A stretch of DNA of 64,000 nucleotides from Parietaria judaica (taxonomy: Eukaryota > Streptophyta > Magnoliopsida > Rosales > Urticaceae): the NCBI GenBank assembly GCA_954871525.1, contig OX940866.1, forward strand, positions 37,026,521-37,090,520. Direction: 5' to 3'. This document shows, piece by piece, positions 58,742 to 64,000 of the stretch. Every line of letters begins with the position of its first letter. The stretch's first letter is position 1. The notes under the pieces were generated by a model. That model saw only the letters and a list, made by a program, of their open reading frames with translations. It had not been told where the DNA came from and did no database searches. The position numbers were made by a program, and so were the translations under genes.

Positions 58742-61700
58742 ATGGAACTTCTTCTTCTTCTTTCGGTCCTTGCCTTCTCTGCGCCCACTGGAGCGGTCAA
58801 ACAGGTCAACATTCATATTCACACGATGATCACATGTATATCTTGTCTTATTAACTGTATTTTATTTGGCAGTCTTATATTGTCTACTTAGGAGTGCAAT
58901 CACACGGCCCCAACCCGTCACTCTACGAAATCAAGACCGTCACAACTTCGCATTACAGTTTGCTCGGCTCGTACATGGGAAGGTAAGAAAAACCTGTGTT
59001 GTTTTCACGATTTTATTTTGCGTGGAAATAGCCAGTCTCGTGACTCCCGCTCAAGTTAATTATTAATCAATGAATATTAGACTACCACAAAATGACTTGT
59101 CAATAATACAAACCATTGAATTACGCTTGATTGTTATAATTATTCCGACCTTAATCATGTCATGCAGTTACGATAAGGCGAAAGAAGCCATTTTTTACTC
59201 GTACACTAGACATATTAACGGCTTCGCTGCAATTCTCGAGGAGGAAGAAGCATTGCGGATCGCAGGTGAGATCGAAGGGAGAATTTTGTTAGTGTTGTAA
59301 TTTGGTTATGGCGATCTTGATGGCGGGTTTGGTGGAACAGAGCATCCGAATGTGGTGTCGGTGTTCTTGAACAAAGGAAGGCAGTTGCACACAACGCACT
59401 CATGGGGTTTTCTGGGGCTGGAGAACAACGAAGGAGCTGTTCCGCCGGGATCTGCTTGGACCAAGGCGCGCTTTGGTGAAGATACCATCATCGGAAACCT
59501 CGACACGGGTCAGCCAAACACATTTCTTTTTTCTTCAAATTTCAACATGGCATTAATGGTAATAACAAAAACAAAGTTACGTATAATATTAATGCATGGT
59601 AATTCTACTCGTAGCGTAGGTGTTTGGCCCGAATCGAAGAGCTTCAACGATGAAGGGATGGGACCCATACCCGCCAGGTGGCGCGGATCCTGCCAGCGTG
59701 GCATGAAGGAACCTTTTCAATGCAACAGGTTCTATTTTGCTTTTCATAGTCGGGTCGGGTCGGGTTATGATGTTAATGATTGTGTGTGTCTCGTCTCGTG
59801 CAGTGTTGCGTAAAATCTCGCAAGCATACGAGTCGCTTCAAGTAATAAAGTGATAAATAGAGTATCGTCTCCACGAGGACTAAGTTAGCGACAATTAATT
59901 TCTCAAAAATTCAGTTTTTATAAAATTGATCAAATTGAGTTTTTGGTTTTTTGTATCAATGCAAAATAATGTAAATTAAGCGTGAGCAACCAACGAGATT
60001 ACGAGGAAAAACAGAGATTGCTTTTTAAATTAATTGAGCAACTAGGATTATCGATTTCCCTTCAATTCCAATGTCTAAATGAAATATTATGTGACTGCTA
60101 CAGCTATTGCTATGACGAATATCAACTTTCAGCTTTTTGACTTATGAGCAAACCTCTTCCGAGCGCCTACTACTAATGATTTGTTCGAATCAATAGATAT
60201 ATTCCTATACCATCTATTCGTGCAAATCCAATTTCCCACAATACTTGATCTAAGCTATATAAGATTCACATATATTCCTATACTAGAATCTCATAAAATC
60301 CAAGCGGTATTCAAGCTAAATTAACCATTTCGGTCATTAATCTAAGCCTAAACACTCTAATCAAGAGATGGTTCTTCCCTAGAATAGAGAGTAATGTTTA
60401 TCACACAAGGATAAAAAGATTGAAATAAGCATAGCAATAACTAATCACAATTATGATGACATTTGAAATTAAAGTTCCATCAATAATCCTAGCTAAGAAA
60501 TTAGCTCATGTTCTCACAAAATGAAATGCAATCCAACATTATAATGAATAACATAAACATGTTCACAAGGTGAGAAAATGGACTATTGGTTTTGATGAAG
60601 AGTTGATGAAGAAAATGAGCTCAAATCGTCACTCCAAGCTCCTTTCCAAATCTGATTTTTCGCTCCCAGACTTTGCTATGGCGATCGCTACGGCAGTCTG
60701 GCGAAACGCCTTCCTTGAACGGTCACCGGAATGAGCTCCGATCTTCTCCCAACTTCATCCTCCTTCTAGCTCGTTTTCTGGGGTGGTTTCTCTGTATTTT
60801 CCCCCTCTCTTCCCTTGTGGTGGCTGCTCCTTCCTTTCTTGGCTCCCATCTCCCAAAGAATGTTGCCCTAATGATGTGTCATGCCCAAAAATTAAAGAAA
60901 GTGGTTCAAACACCTAATTGAGACATGTGGCAAAGTGATTCAAGATGTGTGGTCCATGAATAATCAGCCAATCAAAGTTTTATCACAATTTATTCCTATT
61001 TTGCCCATAACTAATTAATTTAGACACATCAATTACTTAAAGAGCTTCATTTCTTAAACCAACTAAAAACTAAAAAGAACCTAAGATAAACATAATAAAA
61101 CACAAGACATACACTCTCAAATTCACAATAAATTAAGCTTAAAGGTGTTAAAATCTTCACTTAATATCCCGTTATCATGCAGCAAGCTTGTACGTAACGT
61201 AATTTACTACTCTCGACGTGTATGATAGATACTTGTTCTTTCACATGAAATTGTTTTCTTCATTTACGAATCTTTATATTTGCATTTGCACAAACGAACC
61301 TACCCCAAAATTAGTTGTAATATTAATTCGCAAATATAAATTAATCTTAAGGTATTTATATTTGCATTTGCCTCATCTTAATTATTAGGAAGCTGATCGG
61401 AGCAAAATACTTCAACAAAGGCTACATAGCATTCATGCAGACCAACAAGGCCATGGCACGCACACGCTCTCCACCGCTGGCGGCAGCTTCGTAGCCGGAG
61501 CGTCGGTCTTTGGAAACGGAAACGGAACAGCCAAGGGCGGGTCCCCACGGGTCCGTGTGGCGGCCTACAAAGTGTGCTGGCCGCCGGCGATGGGCGGCGA
61601 GTGCTTCGACGCTGACATCATGGCAGGCATCGATGCTGCCATTGCCGACGGTGTCGACGTGCTTTCCGTCTCCCTCGGTGGCTCCCCCCTCGAGTTCTTC

Positions 61701-63564
61701 CAGGATGGAATCTCCATCGGTGCTTTCCACGCTGTCAAGAACAACATCATCTTCGTGGCCTCTGCAGGCAACGCCGGCCCTTTCCCCGGCAGCGTTTCCA
61801 ACGTGTCTCCGTGGATTATCACCGTCGGTGCCAGCACGCTCGACCGGGAGTTCACTAGCTACGTTGCGCTCGGCAACAGGAAGCACTTCAAGGTCTCACT
61901 CTTTTTTCTCTTTTCTGTTTTTCAATTTCAAAACTCCTAAAGTGTATAGATCACGAGGGCATTTGAAGTTTGTGCAAATCAGTACTGAGTCTCTTCTGCA
62001 GGGAGCAAGTCTGTCTGACGGAGGATTACCGGCGGGCAAGTTTTATCCGATGATAAGCGGAGCGAAGGCGAGAGGTGCCAATGTCTCTGCAGCGAATGGG
62101 TTAGTATAGAGAGAAAGAGAGAGCATACTGATGCAGGGGTTATTGTCGATTGTCTCTTACTTGAATAACTATTGATCCATGCAGGTTGGTCTGCCTAGCC
62201 GGGGCGCTAAACCCGAGGAAGGTGAGAGGGAAGATCCTGGTCTGCCTTCGCGGCGAAAACGGAAGAATCGAGAAGGGGCTGATTGCAGCCAAAGCCGGCG
62301 CTGTGGGGATGATCCTGGCCAACGACGTTGACAGCGGGAGCGAACTCATCGCTGACCCGCACTTCCTCCCCGTTTCTCACCTCAATTACTCCGACGGCGA
62401 CTCGGTCTTTGCCTACCTCAACTCCACCAAGTACATTCTCTCTTTTTTCTTTCTTAGGTCTTCGATAAGCACCGCCTTTCTAACACCCGGTTCATCAGAA
62501 ATCCTGTGGCTTACATGACCCGTGTGAGGACCCATCTGGGAGTGAAACCCGCCCCGTTCATGGCTTCGTTCTCATCCAGAGGCCCTAACCTCATCGAAGA
62601 GACTATGCTCAAGGTCTCTTCTCTATCTACCTCGGGTATGGCCCGATTTTCTCTTCCCACGTCCTCATGTTCACCCGGAAATGTCTGTTTTCTCGGTGTT
62701 TCAGCCGGATATTACTGCTCCGGGCGTGAACATCATCGCCGCCTTCACCGAAGCTATCTCTCCAACTGATCTAGACTTCGATAAGCGCCGAGTGTCGTTT
62801 GCCACGGAGTCCGGGACTTCGATGTCGTGCCCTCATGTTGCCGGTGCGGTCGGCCTGCTCAAAACGCTTCACCCGGATTGGAGCCGCGCCGCCATAAAAT
62901 CCGCCATCATGACCTCCGGTTAGAAAAACTGATCTTGAATCTAACTTTACTTTGCGGCTTCGCTTTCTTATCTTGAGATATCAACCCACGTGACTACAAA
63001 ATATATAACCGGGCTGGACTTGCAGCAAAAACCAGAGACAACAGAAATCTGCCCCTGCTCGACGCAACGATGGAGAAGGCGATGCCTTTTGCATACGGGT
63101 CGGGTCATATCCAGCCGAACCAAGCGGTTGATCCGGGGCTTGTCTACGATTCAACCGCCGACGATTACCTGAACTACCTCTGCGCACGGGGATACAATGA
63201 GACAGTCATTGCGCTGTTCTCGCACACACCGTACAAATGCCCCAAGCCGGGGAGGCCCGTAAATTTGAACTACCCTTCCATCACGGTCCCCAATCTGGAG
63301 ACGTGGCCTGTGACCGTGGTGAGGAGAGTGAAGAACGTGGGAAAGCCGGCAACGTACAGGGCCGTGATCAGGGCTCCGGGTGGAGTCTCGGTCTCGGTGA
63401 AACCGGACACGTTGGTTTTCAGGAAAGTGGGGGAGGAGAAGACGTTCGTGGTGGTTATGGAGGCGAAGTTAAAAGGGAGGCCGACAGATTTCGCGTATGG
63501 AAGCTTGAAGTGGAGCGACGGGATACACAACGTCAGGAGCCCCATCGTGGTCAAACACAAATAA
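58742..63564 (+). pseudogene. SBT5-type subtilisin-like protease with frameshift
   Basis: Eleven exons: 58742-58804, 58874-58982, 59168-59265, 59341-59508, 59620-59728, 61389-61892, 62002-62099, 62185-62430, 62499-62613, 62705-62918 and 63026-63564. A signal peptide (MELLLLLSVLAFSAPTGAV) leads into an I9 propeptide (SYIVYLG, AKEAIFYSYTRHINGFAA). The subtilase domain has the catalytic Asp (NLDTGVWPES), His (GHGTHTLSTAGG), oxyanion Asn (SAGNAGP) and Ser ([11 protein letters not shown]). A PA insert and fibronectin III-like C-terminus follow. It resembles Arabidopsis SBT5.3/AIR3, a secreted protease. In exon 6, between KYFNKGYIAF and GHGTH (61440-61449), about 30 bases usual for the family are absent and the frame changes; reading on gives a TAG at 61491-61493. 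No splice choice I tried repairs it. Intron 5 holds an LTR insertion. It is probably a recent pseudogene, unless the window has a sequencing error. Confidence 0.8.
59804..61177. mobile_element. Probable solo LTR in subtilase intron 5
   Basis: The 1374-bp insert starts TGTTGCGTAAAATC and ends ATCCCGTTATCA, so it has canonical TG...CA ends. It is flanked by the 5-bp duplication TGCAG (59799-59803 and 61178-61182). No internal coding region, primer-binding site or second LTR is present. These features fit a solo LTR left by recombination of a retrotransposon. The superfamily cannot be assigned from the LTR alone. Confidence 0.75.
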
Positions 63565-64000
63565 TTCATTACTAATCAAAGTGTGTATCATCTTGCTTCT
63601 TCTTCTCAATTCATCCAAGGGGAGTTAGGTGTATAATATTTTAATGGCTTTGGAGGGTTCACCATCACCCGGTACCCCAGTCAAACACCACTAACTACAA
63701 ACGTTAAAATCTCGCGAGTCCCTCAAAAAGTCACATAGATTAAATTAAGCGACAAGTTTTTTTTTAAGCAGTATCCGGACTCACTGGGCTCGTGACCCCC
63801 TCGCAAATTGATTAATAAAACCATCACTTGTGATGGAGAAAAATAGTGATAACACAAAGATACGAGGAATTTACAAAATATATATAACTAAAATAATCAT
63901 AAACATTTCTCCTACCAAATAATACAAAGATTCATAAAAACCATTCTCGAGCTAAACTTTAAACATGTCTAATATAAGTAGTACTCATTTTGTCCAATCT
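63565..64000. other. Subtilase 3' flank to window end
   Basis: This is AT-rich sequence with no gene recognised. The subtilase 3' UTR probably occupies the first 100-150 bases. Confidence 0.5.

Overview
The window is nuclear DNA of a flowering plant, almost certainly a eudicot. The genes have many GT-AG introns and AT-rich intergenic DNA, and they encode plant-specific families: an LRR-XI receptor kinase, a calponin-homology kinesin-14, a plastid SufE-BolA fusion, an LEA_2/NHL protein and an SBT5 subtilase. DNA transposons and LTR retroelements fill much of the space between genes and also sit inside introns. I cannot name the species from sequence alone.

Host genes, left to right: (1) an RGI3-like LRR receptor kinase, + strand, 1191-4586, two exons. 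(2) A RecX-family protein, - strand, 5341-8541, seven exons, with a 970-bp foldback MITE in an intron. (3) A KIN-14L-like kinesin, - strand, 15542-21023, sixteen coding exons, one intron apparently of the U12 AT-AC class. (4) A uridine kinase-like/UPRT protein, + strand, 27783-30470, thirteen coding exons. (5) A cytosolic fructose-bisphosphate aldolase, + strand, 31081-32494. (6) Plastid SUFE1, + strand, 33928-34938, single exon. (7) An LEA_2/NHL membrane protein, - strand, 35414-36289. (8) A BTB/POZ protein like Arabidopsis At1g21780, + strand, 49412-50638. (9) An SBT5-type subtilase, + strand, 58742-63564, with a frameshift just before the catalytic histidine. From memory of Arabidopsis locus numbers, genes 1 and 4-7 correspond to the At4g26490-At4g26540 block, which suggests conserved microsynteny.

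Mobile DNA: a Pack-MULE (8787-14491, 9-bp target duplication) holds a formin fragment, an intron-bearing RD19-type cysteine protease fragment and about 3 kb of GTAAC/GTTAC repeats. A decayed hAT transposon (36699-46224, 8-bp duplication) contains a Ty1/copia element (38169-43406) with only 110-bp LTRs. A second hAT of the BED-DUF659-hATC type (51801-57140) has an uninterrupted five-exon transposase and looks potentially autonomous. Smaller insertions are a hAT-like non-autonomous element (32980-33592), a probable solo LTR in a subtilase intron (59804-61177), a degraded copia fragment (about 23030-24190) and several MITE-like repeats.

Exon boundaries were derived by hand from splice motifs, reading frame and family resemblance. 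Every multi-exon host model except the subtilase sums to a whole number of codons.
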